From Oerskovia paurometabola (GTDB lineage: Bacteria; Actinomycetota; Actinomycetes; Actinomycetales; Cellulomonadaceae): a DNA stretch of 64,000 nucleotides. The notes under the pieces are model-generated. The model had not been told where the DNA came from. It saw nothing but the letters and a program-made list of their open reading frames with translations, and made no database searches. Of the stretch, positions 6,878-18,144 are shown piece after piece. Both the position numbers and the translations under genes were made by a program. The first letter of the stretch is position 1. Every line of letters starts with the position of its first letter. The stretch lies in assembly GCF_016907365.1 (NCBI RefSeq), contig NZ_JAFBBV010000001.1, positions 3,224,001 through 3,288,000 of the forward strand. The letters run 5' to 3'.

Positions 6878-9463
6878 TCAGGCGTTCGCCACCAGCCCCA
6901 GCTCCGCGACGCTCGCCAGCCCCTCGTGCTTGGGCACGATCCGGATGGTGTACCCGAACGGTCCCGACGCCTCGAGGCGCACCGACCCGGCGAACGCCGC
7001 CCGGCCCGCCTCGTACGTCTCGGCGAGTGCGAGCGGCTCGGCCGTGAACGACTCGATCACGTCGGCCTCGGTCACGCGGCCGTGGACCACCTGCACCTCG
7101 ACGTCGCCGGGTGCCAGGTCTCCGAGCGACACGTAGGCCTTGACGGTCAGGAGGTCCCCGACCTGCGGCACCTCGCGGATCCCGCTCGACTCGACGTGGT
7201 CGACGCGCACGTGCGACCAGTCCCCGCGCACGTGCGCCTTCCATGCCGCGAGCTCGCGTGCGGGCTCGAAGCCCGGGGCGTTGAGCGTGCGACCAGCGAC
7301 CGCGGCGGGCCCGTAGAGGCGGTGCACGTAGTCGGCGACCATGCGCGTGGCCTGGACCTTGGGGCCGAGGGTCGCAAGCGTGTGCCGCACCATCTGGAGC
7401 CACCGGACGGGCACACCCCGCTCGTCCCGGTCGTAGAACCGTGCCGCGACCTGGGTCTCGATGAGGTCGTACAGTGCCGCTGCCTCGAGGTCGTCGCGGC
7501 GGTCGGTGTCCTCGACGCCGTCGGCCGTGGGGATGGCCCAGCCGTTCTCGCCGTCGTACCACTCGTCCCACCACCCGTCGAGGATCGACAGGTTGAGGCC
7601 GCCGTTGAGCGCGGACTTCATGCCCGACGTGCCGCTGGCCTCGAGCGGGCGCAACGGGTTGTTGAGCCACACGTCGCAGCCCGGGTAGAGCGACTGCGCC
7701 ATGCCGATGTCGTAGTTCGGCAGGAACACGATGCGCCCGCGCACGTCGTGCTCGTCGGTGAACCGGACGAGCTGCTGGATGAGCCGCTTGCCCTGGTCGT
7801 CGGCGGGGTGCGACTTGCCGGCGACGATGAGCTGGACGGGCCGCTCGGGGTCGAGCAGCAGCGAACGCAGCCGGTCGGGGTCGCGCAGCATGAGCGTCAG
7901 GCGCTTGTACGTGGGCACGCGGCGCGCGAACCCGATGGTCAGGACGTCGGGCGAGAGCGCGTCGTCGACCCAGCCGAGCTCGGCGGGGCTGGCCCCGCGC
8001 TCGCGCCAGGACCTGCGCAGCCGGTTGCGGGCCTCGTCGACGAGCTGTCCGCGCAGCTCGCGGCGCATGCCCCACAGCTCCTCGTCGCTCACCCCGGCGG
8101 GGTCGAGCCAGCCCGACGACGCAGCGTCGGCCGTGAGCTCGTCGAGCCCGAGGCGCTCGGCCTCGAGGGTCGCCAGGCGCGGGTCGACCCACGTGGGCGA
8201 GTGCACGCCGTTGGTCACGGACGTGATGGGGACCTCGCGCGAGTCGAAGCCCGGCCACAGGCCGTTGAACATGCCGCGCGAGACCTCGCCGTGCAGGAGG
8301 GACACGCCGTTGGCGCGGCCGCCCAGGCGCAGTCCCATGACGGCCATGTTGAAGACGGTGGGGTCGCCGCCGTCGTAGTCCTCGGCGCCCAGCGCGAGGA
8401 CCTGGTCGACGTCGATCCCGGGGATCTGGTTGTCGCCGCCGAAGTACTGGCCGATGAGGTCGCGGCCGAAGCGGTCGATGCCCGCGGGGACGGGCGTGTG
8501 GGTCGTGAACACGGTCGCGGCGCGCACGGCCTCGAGGGCTGCGTCGAACGTCAGCCCCGCGCCGGTCACGAGCTCACGGATGCGCTCGACGCCGAGGAAC
8601 CCGGCGTGCCCCTCGTTGGTGTGGTAGACCTCGGGCTCGGGGGCGCCGGTCAGGTGCGACCACAGGCGCAGCGCGCGCACGCCGCCGACGCCGAGCAGCA
8701 GCTCCTGCTGGAGCCGGTGCTCGCCGCCGCCGCCGTAGAGGCGGTCGGTGACCTTGCGCGCGGCCTCGTCGTTGCCGGGGACGTTGGAGTCGAGCAGCAG
8801 CAGCGGGACGCGCCCGACGGCCGCGACCCACACGTGCGCGTGCAGGACGCGCCCCCCGGGCAGGTCGATCGAGACGCGCGCGGGCGTGCCGTCGTCCTCG
8901 CGCAGGATCGTCAGGGGCAGTCCGTCGGGGTCGAGCAGCGGGTAGGTCTCGACCTGCCAGCCGTCACGCGTGAGGGACTGGCGGAAGTAGCCCGCGCCGT
9001 AGAGCAGCCCGACGCCGACGATGGGCACGCCCAGGTCGGACGCGCTCTTGAGGTGGTCGCCCGCGAGGATGCCGAGGCCGCCCGAGTACTGCGGCAGGAC
9101 CGAGGTGATGCCGTACTCCGGGGAGAAGTAGGCGATCGCCTGCGGGAGCTCCTCGCCGCCCGCGGCCTGCTCCTGGTACCAGAGCGGGTCCTGGAGGTAG
9201 CGGTGCAGGTCGGCTGCGGCCGCGCGGACGCGGCCCACGAACTCCTGGTCGGCCGCGAGCGCCGCGAGGCGGTCGGGCCCCAGAGCGCCGAGGAGCGCCA
9301 CGGGGTCGCGCTTCACGGACTCCCACAGCTGCGGGTCGATCCCGGAGAAGAGCTCGCGCGTGGCGGTGTGCCAGGACCAACGCAGGTTGAGGGACAGCTC
9401 GTCGAGGTCGTGCAGCTCGGCGGGCAGGACGGTGCGGACGGTGAAACGTCTGATCGCTCTCAC
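6878..9463 (-). CDS. glgP: Alpha-glucan phosphorylase (glycogen phosphorylase, GT35)
   Basis: An 861-residue enzyme that phosphorolyses alpha-1,4-glucan to glucose-1-phosphate. The N-terminal DUF3417-type region (RRFTVRTVLPAELHDLDELSLNLRWSWH) and the AYFSPEYGI and YSGGLGILAGDHLKSASDLG segments mark the TIGR02094 group, the shorter class of bacterial alpha-glucan phosphorylases. YHTNEGHAGF, and EASGTSGMKSALNGGLNL with the pyridoxal-phosphate lysine, are intact. GTG 9463 gives the usual family start (MRAIRRFTV); an upstream in-frame GTG at 9499 adds 12 unlikely residues. It is divergent from glgE with about 210 bp between, so the two arms of alpha-glucan metabolism, breakdown and synthesis, can be controlled from one region. 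It ends at the 26-bp hairpin. Confidence 0.95.
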   Translation of the reverse strand: MRAIRRFTVRTVLPAELHDLDELSLNLRWSWHTATRELFSGIDPQLWESVKRDPVALLGALGPDRLAALAADQEFVGRVRAAAADLHRYLQDPLWYQEQAAGGEELPQAIAYFSPEYGITSVLPQYSGGLGILAGDHLKSASDLGVPIVGVGLLYGAGYFRQSLTRDGWQVETYPLLDPDGLPLTILREDDGTPARVSIDLPGGRVLHAHVWVAAVGRVPLLLLDSNVPGNDEAARKVTDRLYGGGGEHRLQQELLLGVGGVRALRLWSHLTGAPEPEVYHTNEGHAGFLGVERIRELVTGAGLTFDAALEAVRAATVFTTHTPVPAGIDRFGRDLIGQYFGGDNQIPGIDVDQVLALGAEDYDGGDPTVFNMAVMGLRLGGRANGVSLLHGEVSRGMFNGLWPGFDSREVPITSVTNGVHSPTWVDPRLATLEAERLGLDELTADAASSGWLDPAGVSDEELWGMRRELRGQLVDEARNRLRRSWRERGASPAELGWVDDALSPDVLTIGFARRVPTYKRLTLMLRDPDRLRSLLLDPERPVQLIVAGKSHPADDQGKRLIQQLVRFTDEHDVRGRIVFLPNYDIGMAQSLYPGCDVWLNNPLRPLEASGTSGMKSALNGGLNLSILDGWWDEWYDGENGWAIPTADGVEDTDRRDDLEAAALYDLIETQVAARFYDRDERGVPVRWLQMVRHTLATLGPKVQATRMVADYVHRLYGPAAVAGRTLNAPGFEPARELAAWKAHVRGDWSHVRVDHVESSGIREVPQVGDLLTVKAYVSLGDLAPGDVEVQVVHGRVTEADVIESFTAEPLALAETYEAGRAAFAGSVRLEASGPFGYTIRIVPKHEGLASVAELGLVANA

Positions 9464-9675
9464 GGGTCCGACAGTACGCAACTGTGGGCCGCTGTACACC
9501 CTCTACCTGCCGTGTGCTCGCGACGGGCTCAGGCCGTTTCACCCGCCGGCAACCCGTCGGCAACCTGTCGGCTTCCCGTCCGCGAGCGGTCGGCCGGGCA
9601 GCCGCGCGCCACGGGTTGCGCGCCACGCCCGCCCAGCGGGTGCCGCACCTCGCCCGCGCTCGATACCTTGTGCTC

Positions 9676-11783
9676 GTGCCTGAGAACTCCACGAGCCCCG
9701 TGACCCCCGCGCCGGCGCCCCGACCGACCGCCCCCTCGATCGTGTCCTCCGTCGCCCCGGCGACGGTCCCGCTCGCTCCTCCGATCGCCCCCGCCGCCCC
9801 GATCGGGCGCATCCCCGTCGTCGAGGTGTCGCCCGTGGTCGAGGGGGGCCGTTGGCCCGCGAAGGCCGTGGTGGGCGAGGTCGTCCCGGTCGAGGCCACG
9901 GTCTTCCGCGAGGGGCACGACGCCGTCGCGGCGACCGCGGTGCTCGTCGCCCCGGACGGTTCGGACCACTCGTGGGCGCGCATGGTCGACGTCGCTCCGG
10001 GCCTCGACCGGTTCCGGGCGACGGTCTCCCCCGACGCCCCGGGTGAGTGGTCGTTCCGCGTCGAGGCGTGGTCCGACCCGTACGGCACGTGGGCGCACGA
10101 CGCGGCGATCAAGGTCGCGGCGGGCATCGACGTCGAGCTGATGCTCGCCGAGGGCGTCGCGCTCTTCGAGCGCATCACCGCCCTGGAGGGCCTGAGCCCG
10201 CGGGACGCGAAGACCCTGCACGACGGCGCCGCTGCCCTCGCGGACCCGTCGCGCCCTTCCCCGGCGCGGCTCGCGGCAGCCCTGTCGCCCGAGGTGCGCG
10301 ACGCCCTGGGCCGCACTCCCCTGCGGGACCACGTGACGCCGTCGGGCACGTATCCCCTGCGGGTGGACCGGCCGCTCGCGCTCGCCGGTGCCTGGTACGA
10401 GATGTTCCCCCGCTCCGAGGGCGCGCGGCGCCTCAAGGACGGGACGTGGCGTTCCGGGACGTTCACGACCGCGGCCAGGCGACTGCCCGCGATCGCCGCG
10501 ATGGGCTTCGACATGGTCTACCTGACGCCCGTGCACCCCATCGGGACCACGCACCGCAAGGGCCGCAACAACTCGCTCACCGCACTGCCAGGAGACCCGG
10601 GCTCGCCGTACGCGATCGGCTCGAAGGACGGCGGGCACGACGCGATCCATCCCGAGCTGGGCACCGAGCGCTCGTTCAAGGCGTTCGTGAAGGAGGCCCG
10701 GCGCCTGGGCATGGAGGTCGCTCTCGACCTCGCGCTCCAGTGCTCGCCCGACCACCCGTGGGTCACCGAGCACCCCGAGTGGTTCACGACGCGCGTCGAC
10801 GGCTCGATCGCGTACGCCGAGAACCCGCCCAAGAAGTACCAGGACATCTACCCGCTCAACTTCGACAACGACCCGGCGGGCATCTACGCCGAGGTGCTGC
10901 GCGTCGTGCGGGTGTGGATCGGGCGCGGCGTCACGGCGTTCCGCGTCGACAACCCGCACACCAAGCCCTTGCCGTTCTGGGAGTGGCTGCTCGCGGAGGT
11001 CCGCGCGACGAACCCCGAGGTGATCTTCCTGTCGGAGGCGTTCACCAAGCCCGCGATGATGCACACGCTCGCACGCATCGGGTTCCACCAGTCGTACACG
11101 TACTTCACGTGGCGCAACGAGAAGACAGAGCTCGCGGAGTACCTGACCGAGGTCTCGGGGCCCGCGGGGTCCTACATGCGCCCGAGCTTCTGGCCCACGA
11201 CGCACGACATCCTGCCGCCCTACCTCCAGCACGGCGGTGTCGCCGGGTTCGCGGTGCGGGCCGTGCTCGCGGCGCTCGGGTCCCCGACGTGGGGCGTCTA
11301 CTCGGGCTACGAGCTCGTCGAGAACGTGCCCCGCCCCGGGGTCGAGGAGCAGATCGACAACGAGAAGTACGAGTACAAGCCGCGCGACTGGGCGCTCGCC
11401 GAGGAGATCGGCATCTCGACGCTCCTGACGACCCTCAACGACGTGCGCCGCGAGCACCCTGCGCTGCGCCAGCTGCGCAACCTCACGGTCCACCCCACGA
11501 CCAACGACCACGTCCTCGCGTTCTCGCGGCACCTGCCCGAGCGCGTGTCGCCGGACGGGACGGTCGTGCCGGCCGACACCGTGATCGTGGTCGTGAACCT
11601 CGACCCGTGGGGCACGCAGGAGTCGATGGTCCACCTCGACCTCTCCGCGCTGGGCCTGGCGCCCGACCAGCAGTTCGTCGCGCACGACCTGCTCTCCGGC
11701 GCCTCGTACGGGTGGGGCCAGGACGTCTACGTCAGGCTGGTCCCCCAGGAGCAGGTGGCGCACGTCATCCACGTGAGGACGCC

Positions 11784-11787
<4 letters not shown>
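9676..11787 (+). CDS. glgE: Alpha-1,4-glucan:maltose-1-phosphate maltosyltransferase GlgE
   Basis: A 703-residue GH13_3 enzyme that adds maltosyl units from maltose-1-phosphate to growing alpha-1,4-glucan in the cytosol. Domains: an N-terminal beta-sandwich (about residues 35-140, [20 protein letters not shown] onward), the catalytic barrel, and a C-terminal beta domain. The nucleophile is D425 in [10 protein letters not shown] and the acid/base is E454 in FLSEAFTKP, 29 residues apart as in the Streptomyces coelicolor enzyme (394 and 423). GTG 9676 is chosen because it starts shortly before the first conserved strand; a longer upstream frame is only an open-frame extension. The stop overlaps the treS start (ATGA), so translation is coupled. 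Confidence 0.95.
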
Positions 11788-13583
<1,796 letters not shown>

Positions 13584-13616
13584 GACGCCCTGACCTGCCC
13601 GGCAGAAGGAGCTGAC

Positions 13617-15161
13617 GTGGTGCCGAAGACCGTCTCGTCCTCGCCCGTCGTGTCGCGCCCCGGGCCGCTCGGGTCGGCGCAGCGCGTCCCCGTCCCGGAC
13701 GCCCGCCTGCTCGGGCTCCTCGACGCGTGGCTGCCCGCGCAGCGCTGGTACCCCGTCAAGGGCCTCGCGGTGCGACACGTGCCGTGGATGAGCTTCGCGC
13801 TCACCGAGCGCTGCACGCTGCACCTCCTGCGGATCGTGGGCGACGGGGTGGACCTGGTGATCCAGGTCCCGTTGGTCCTGACGCCCGCGGGCGGGCTCGC
13901 CCCGGACCCGCGGCCTGCTGACGCCCGCGGGTCAGGTGCTGCGGGCACGGCCGGCGCGCCTCTCCCGGGTCTGGTGGGCTTCGTCCCGGAGCCGGACCGG
14001 CGACCGGACGGGGTACGGGGTGGGAGCGGGGCGAGCGACCCCGAGGGTTCCGCGGCACCGCTCGCGGTGCACGACGGCGCCACGCACCCCGACCTGTGGG
14101 TGGCCCTCCTGGGCGCGCTCGAGCAAGCGGGCGACGCGCGCCAGGACGGTCGCGACCGTCCGGTCGACCTGACGGGTGCCCGGATGGTCGGCGGCGAGCA
14201 GTCGAACTCCTCGGTGATCCTGCCGGGGGTCGCGGGCGGTTCGATCCTCAAGATCCTGCGGACGATCGCGATCGGCCCCAACCCGGACGTCGTGGTCCCC
14301 GACGCGCTCGCCCGCGTGGGGTGGACCGGTGTGCCGCGCCCGCTCGGCTGGGTCGAGGCGACGTGGGAGCCGCTCGACGTGCCGGCGGGCGCTCTGGCCC
14401 TGGGCCCGGCGAGGACCGCGCACCTCGCGGTGCTGAGCGAGCTCGTCACGGACGCGCGCGACGGGTTCGAGCTCGCGTGCGCCTACGCGGCCCAGGACAC
14501 CTCGTTCGCCGACCTCGCGGCCGACCTCGGCCGGACGCTCGCGACCATGCACCGGGCGCTGCGCGAGGCGCTGCCGACCGGGCCACCGCTCGAGGCGGGC
14601 TGGCTGCTGGGCGACCTGCGCCGTCGGGCACGCGAGGCCTGTGCCTCGTCCGCCCCTCTCGGGCGACGCGCCGCGCAAGTCGAGGTGTTCCTCGACGGCG
14701 TGGCCGAGCGACTCGCCCGCGAGGAGGCGCCGCCTCCCGTGCTCCAGGCGATCCACGGCGACATGCACCTGGGGCAGGCCCTGCACGCGCTCGGCGACGG
14801 CTGGAAGATCCTCGACTTCGAGGGCGAGCCGCTGCGGCCCGTGGCCGAGCGCACGCGCCCGGACCTGCCGCTGCGCGACGTCGCGGGGATCGTGCGCTCG
14901 CTCGACTACGCGGCGGCGGTCGGCGGGGCGCGCTCACCCCGGTGGACGACGACGGCGCGCACCGCGTTCGTCGAGGCGTACCGGCGCGCGATCGGCGACG
15001 ACGACGGGACCGCCGGGCTCTCGGACGCGACGACCGAGGCGCTGCTGCGCGCCCTGGTCCTCGACAAGGCGCTGTACGAGGTCGTGTACGAGTCGCGCAA
15101 CCGCCCGGCGTGGGAGCCGATCCCGCTCACCGCGGTGGACCGGCTGCTGGGCGGACGGTAG
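13617..15161 (+). CDS. mak: Maltokinase
   Basis: A 514-residue kinase, longer than the usual 450 or so because of a Gly/Ala/Pro-rich insertion near residues 85-150. It phosphorylates maltose to maltose-1-phosphate, the donor used by GlgE. LPAQRWYPVKG is the family N-terminal signature; IHGDMHLGQ holds the catalytic aspartate of the aminoglycoside-phosphotransferase-like fold, and KILDFEGEP the metal-binding aspartate. GTG 13617 follows an AAGGAG box at 13606-13611 with good spacing. It is the third gene of the glgE-treS-mak operon. In relatives glgB usually follows directly; here a beta-mannosidase gene intervenes. Confidence 0.93.
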   Translation: MVPKTVSSSPVVSRPGPLGSAQRVPVPDARLLGLLDAWLPAQRWYPVKGLAVRHVPWMSFALTERCTLHLLRIVGDGVDLVIQVPLVLTPAGGLAPDPRPADARGSGAAGTAGAPLPGLVGFVPEPDRRPDGVRGGSGASDPEGSAAPLAVHDGATHPDLWVALLGALEQAGDARQDGRDRPVDLTGARMVGGEQSNSSVILPGVAGGSILKILRTIAIGPNPDVVVPDALARVGWTGVPRPLGWVEATWEPLDVPAGALALGPARTAHLAVLSELVTDARDGFELACAYAAQDTSFADLAADLGRTLATMHRALREALPTGPPLEAGWLLGDLRRRAREACASSAPLGRRAAQVEVFLDGVAERLAREEAPPPVLQAIHGDMHLGQALHALGDGWKILDFEGEPLRPVAERTRPDLPLRDVAGIVRSLDYAAAVGGARSPRWTTTARTAFVEAYRRAIGDDDGTAGLSDATTEALLRALVLDKALYEVVYESRNRPAWEPIPLTAVDRLLGGR

Positions 15162-15217
15162 CCCCGCGGCCGGCCGTGGGCGACGTGCCGTCGCCGACCG
15201 CTGCGCAGGAAACCCAC

Positions 15218-15240
15218 CGTCACCAGGCATGATGGTGACG
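15218..15240. promoter_or_regulatory. Inverted repeat upstream of the beta-mannosidase gene
   Basis: CGTCACCA (15218-15225) and TGGTGACG (15233-15240) are perfect 8-bp arms with a 7-nt spacer. The position, 40 nt before the chosen start, suits a repressor site or a short stem in the leader. It suggests that the GH2 gene is not simply read from the glgE promoter. Confidence 0.4.
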
Positions 15241-15279
15241 CGGTTCGACGACGACCCCTCACCTCTCTGGAGCTTCCCC

Positions 15280-18072
15280 GTGACCTCGGCCCCGGCCTCT
15301 GCAGACCTCGCGCCCTCGACGATGACAGCGCTGACATCCCCGCCCGCCCAGACCCCTGGCACCGAGACCGGCGCGCCGAGCACGACCCGCCGTGAGCTGC
15401 ACACGGGCTGGACCGTGCGCGCCGTCGGCGGCCCCGTCCCCGCGCACCTCGCCGAGCAGGTGCACGCGCCCGTGCCCGCGTCCGTGCCGGGGACGGTCCA
15501 CACCGACCTCCTCGCGGCCGGGATCGTCCCCGACCCCTACCTCGACGACAACGAGCACGTCCTCGCGTGGATCGGCCGCTGCGACTGGGAGTACCGCACC
15601 ACGTTCGAGTGGGCCGCCGACGGGCACGAGCGCCACGACCTCGTCGCCGACGGACTCGACACGGTCGCGGCCGTGACCCTCAACGGGCACCTGCTCGCCG
15701 AGACCGCGAACCAGCACCGCACCTACCGCCTGCCCGTCGACGAACACCTGCGACCCGGTACCAACGAGCTCGTCGTGCGCTTCTCCTCGCCGCTCGCGTA
15801 CGCCGCCGCGCAGAACGTGGCCATGGGCTATCGCCCGCACACCAACCCCCACCCGTTCAACGCGATCCGCAAGATGGCGTGCAGCTTCGGCTGGGACTGG
15901 GGACTGGAGACCGCGACGTCGGGCATCTGGCGCCCGCTCGCGCTCGAGGGGTGGACGGGCGCGCGGCTCGCGGCCGTGCGGCCCGTGGCGTCGGTCACCG
16001 GCGACGGGCACGCCCTGGACTCGCCCGACGCCGGCGTCCCCGGCCGCCTCACGGTCCACGTCGAGCTCGAGCGCTCCCCCGACGTCGACGGCCCGCTGGA
16101 CGTCGCGGTCCACGTCGACGGGCTCGTCACGAGCGCCCGGGTCCCGGCAGGACAGGCCTCCGCGGTCGTCGACGTCGACCTCCCTGCCGTCCGGCGCTGG
16201 TGGCCCCGCGGGTTCGGCGAGCAGCCGCTCTACGAGGTCGCGGTCGAGCTCCTCGCCGCGCCGTCGGCCGAGGAGCGCGACGACCGCCAGGAGCACGAGC
16301 CGCGCGCCGCCGTCGGGCCGCTCGACGTGCGGCGCCACCGCGTGGGCTTCCGCACCGTGCGTCTCGACATGCTCCCCGACGAGCACGACGGCGAGCCCGG
16401 CACGTCGTTCGTGATCGTCGTCAACGACCAGCCCGTGTTCGTGCGCGGCGCCAACTGGATCCCCGACGACGCCTTCCCGCACCGCGTGACGCGCGAGCGG
16501 TACGCCGCGCGCATCGCCCAGGCCGAGCAGGCGAACGTCAACCTGCTGCGCGTGTGGGGCGGCGGGATCTTCGAGGCCGACGACTTCTACGACCTGTGCG
16601 ACGAGCGCGGCATCCTCACGTGGCAGGACTTCCTCTTCGCGTGCTCGACGTACGCCGAGGAGGAGCCGCTGCGCAGCGAGGTCGAGGCCGAGGTGCGCGA
16701 CAACGTGACCCGCCTGGCCCCGCACCCGAGCCTCGTGCTGTGGAACGGCAACAACGAGAACCTGTGGGGCTTCCACGACTGGGACTGGCAGCCGCGCCTC
16801 CAGGGCCGCACGTGGGGCCTGGGGTACTACACCGAGCTGCTGCCCGCGCTGCTCGCCGAGCTCGACCCGGGCCGCCCGTACACGCCGGGCAGCCCGTGGT
16901 CGGGCACGCTCGACCTGCACCCCAACCTCGACGCGCACGGCTCGGTGCACGTCTGGGACGCGTGGAACCGCCAGGGGTACGAGGTGTACCGCGACCACGT
17001 CGCGCGCTTCGTCGCCGAGTTCGGCTGGCAGGGCCCGCCCACGTGGTCGACCCTGCGCGACGCCCTGTCCGACGAACCGCTCACGCCCGAGTCCCCCGGG
17101 ATGCTCGTGCACCAGAAGGCCGCGCAGGGCAACGACAAGCTGACCGACGGCCTCCTCCCCCACTTCCCGCTGCCCGACGACATGGACGACTGGCACTGGG
17201 CCATGTCCCTCAACCAGGCGAACGCCATGACGGTCGGGATCGAGCACATGCGCTCGTGGAGCCCGCGCTGCGCGGGCGCGATCGTGTGGCAGCTCAACGA
17301 CTGCTGGCCCGTCACGTCGTGGGCCGCTGTCGACGGCGCCGGTCGCGCCAAGCCCACGCTCTTCGCCCTCGCCCACGCGTACCGCGACCGCCTGGTCACG
17401 GTCCAGCCCCGCAGGCCCGACGGCGGCGCGCCCGTCTCCGGCGGCCCCTCGGCCCTCGCGGTGGTCGTCGTCAACGACTCGCCCGACCCGTGGAGCGGGA
17501 CGCTCGTCCAGCGGCGTGTGCGCTACGACGGGACGGTCCTCGCCGAGGTGAGCACCGCCGTCGGGCTGGCGCCGCGCGAGACGCGCACGCTCCTGCTGCC
17601 GGACGCCGTCGCGACGGCCGCGAGCGCCCGCGACGAGCTGGTCGTCGTGAGCCTGGGCGACGAGCGCGGGCTGTGGTTCTTCGCGGAACCGCGAGACAGC
17701 GCCCTGGTCGACGACGGGCTGGACGCCTCCGTGCGGGAGGTCGCCCCCGACGCCCCGGTGCCGACGCCCGTGCCGGGCTCGATCCGCACGCCCGCTGCGG
17801 TCGGCGGGCCCGGAGGAGGTCGCCGGTACGAGGTCGTCGTCACGGCCCGGGAGCTCGTGCGCGACGTGGCCCTCCTGGTCGACAAGGTGCACCCGGAGGC
17901 GAGCGTCGACGACCAGCTCGTGACGCTCCTGCCCGGCGAGTCTGTGACGTTCACGGTGTCGGTTCCCGAACCGCTCGGGCGGACCGGGGAGTCCGCGCTG
18001 ACCGCCCGCCGGGTCCTGCGCACGGCGAACCAGCTCGTCGCGGGACCGTCGACACCGGGCGCGGACCGGTGA
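15280..18072 (+). CDS. Beta-mannosidase (GH2)
   Basis: A 930-residue cytosolic glycoside hydrolase that removes terminal beta-linked mannose from manno-oligosaccharides. After about 45 variable residues come the sugar-binding domain (ASVPGTVHTDLLAAGIVPDPYLDDNEH and WIGRCDWEYRTTFE), immunoglobulin-like domains and the barrel. FVRGANWIPDDAFPHRVT is a hallmark of family members. E493 in LVLWNGNNEN is the acid/base and E580 in VAEFGWQG the nucleophile. The NGNNE form favours mannosidase over galactosidase or glucuronidase. GTG 15280 is preferred because GGAG at 15269-15272 precedes it; ATG 15229 is possible but lacks a box. No signal peptide is seen. Its place between mak and glgB is unusual. Confidence 0.88.
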   Translation: MTSAPASADLAPSTMTALTSPPAQTPGTETGAPSTTRRELHTGWTVRAVGGPVPAHLAEQVHAPVPASVPGTVHTDLLAAGIVPDPYLDDNEHVLAWIGRCDWEYRTTFEWAADGHERHDLVADGLDTVAAVTLNGHLLAETANQHRTYRLPVDEHLRPGTNELVVRFSSPLAYAAAQNVAMGYRPHTNPHPFNAIRKMACSFGWDWGLETATSGIWRPLALEGWTGARLAAVRPVASVTGDGHALDSPDAGVPGRLTVHVELERSPDVDGPLDVAVHVDGLVTSARVPAGQASAVVDVDLPAVRRWWPRGFGEQPLYEVAVELLAAPSAEERDDRQEHEPRAAVGPLDVRRHRVGFRTVRLDMLPDEHDGEPGTSFVIVVNDQPVFVRGANWIPDDAFPHRVTRERYAARIAQAEQANVNLLRVWGGGIFEADDFYDLCDERGILTWQDFLFACSTYAEEEPLRSEVEAEVRDNVTRLAPHPSLVLWNGNNENLWGFHDWDWQPRLQGRTWGLGYYTELLPALLAELDPGRPYTPGSPWSGTLDLHPNLDAHGSVHVWDAWNRQGYEVYRDHVARFVAEFGWQGPPTWSTLRDALSDEPLTPESPGMLVHQKAAQGNDKLTDGLLPHFPLPDDMDDWHWAMSLNQANAMTVGIEHMRSWSPRCAGAIVWQLNDCWPVTSWAAVDGAGRAKPTLFALAHAYRDRLVTVQPRRPDGGAPVSGGPSALAVVVVNDSPDPWSGTLVQRRVRYDGTVLAEVSTAVGLAPRETRTLLLPDAVATAASARDELVVVSLGDERGLWFFAEPRDSALVDDGLDASVREVAPDAPVPTPVPGSIRTPAAVGGPGGGRRYEVVVTARELVRDVALLVDKVHPEASVDDQLVTLLPGESVTFTVSVPEPLGRTGESALTARRVLRTANQLVAGPSTPGADR

Positions 18073-18144
18073 GGGCGGGGTGAGCGCGTGCCCGTGCGGC
18101 GCGGGGAGTACGCACGCACCCCGGCGACGTGGAAAGGTTGGGCC

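Noticed and set aside
6926..9703. A 925-codon rightward open frame opposite glgP
   Set aside because: It is antisense to a well-supported phosphorylase. Long open frames opposite high-GC genes are expected; it shows no recognisable motif and is rich in repeated Val/Gly/Arg.
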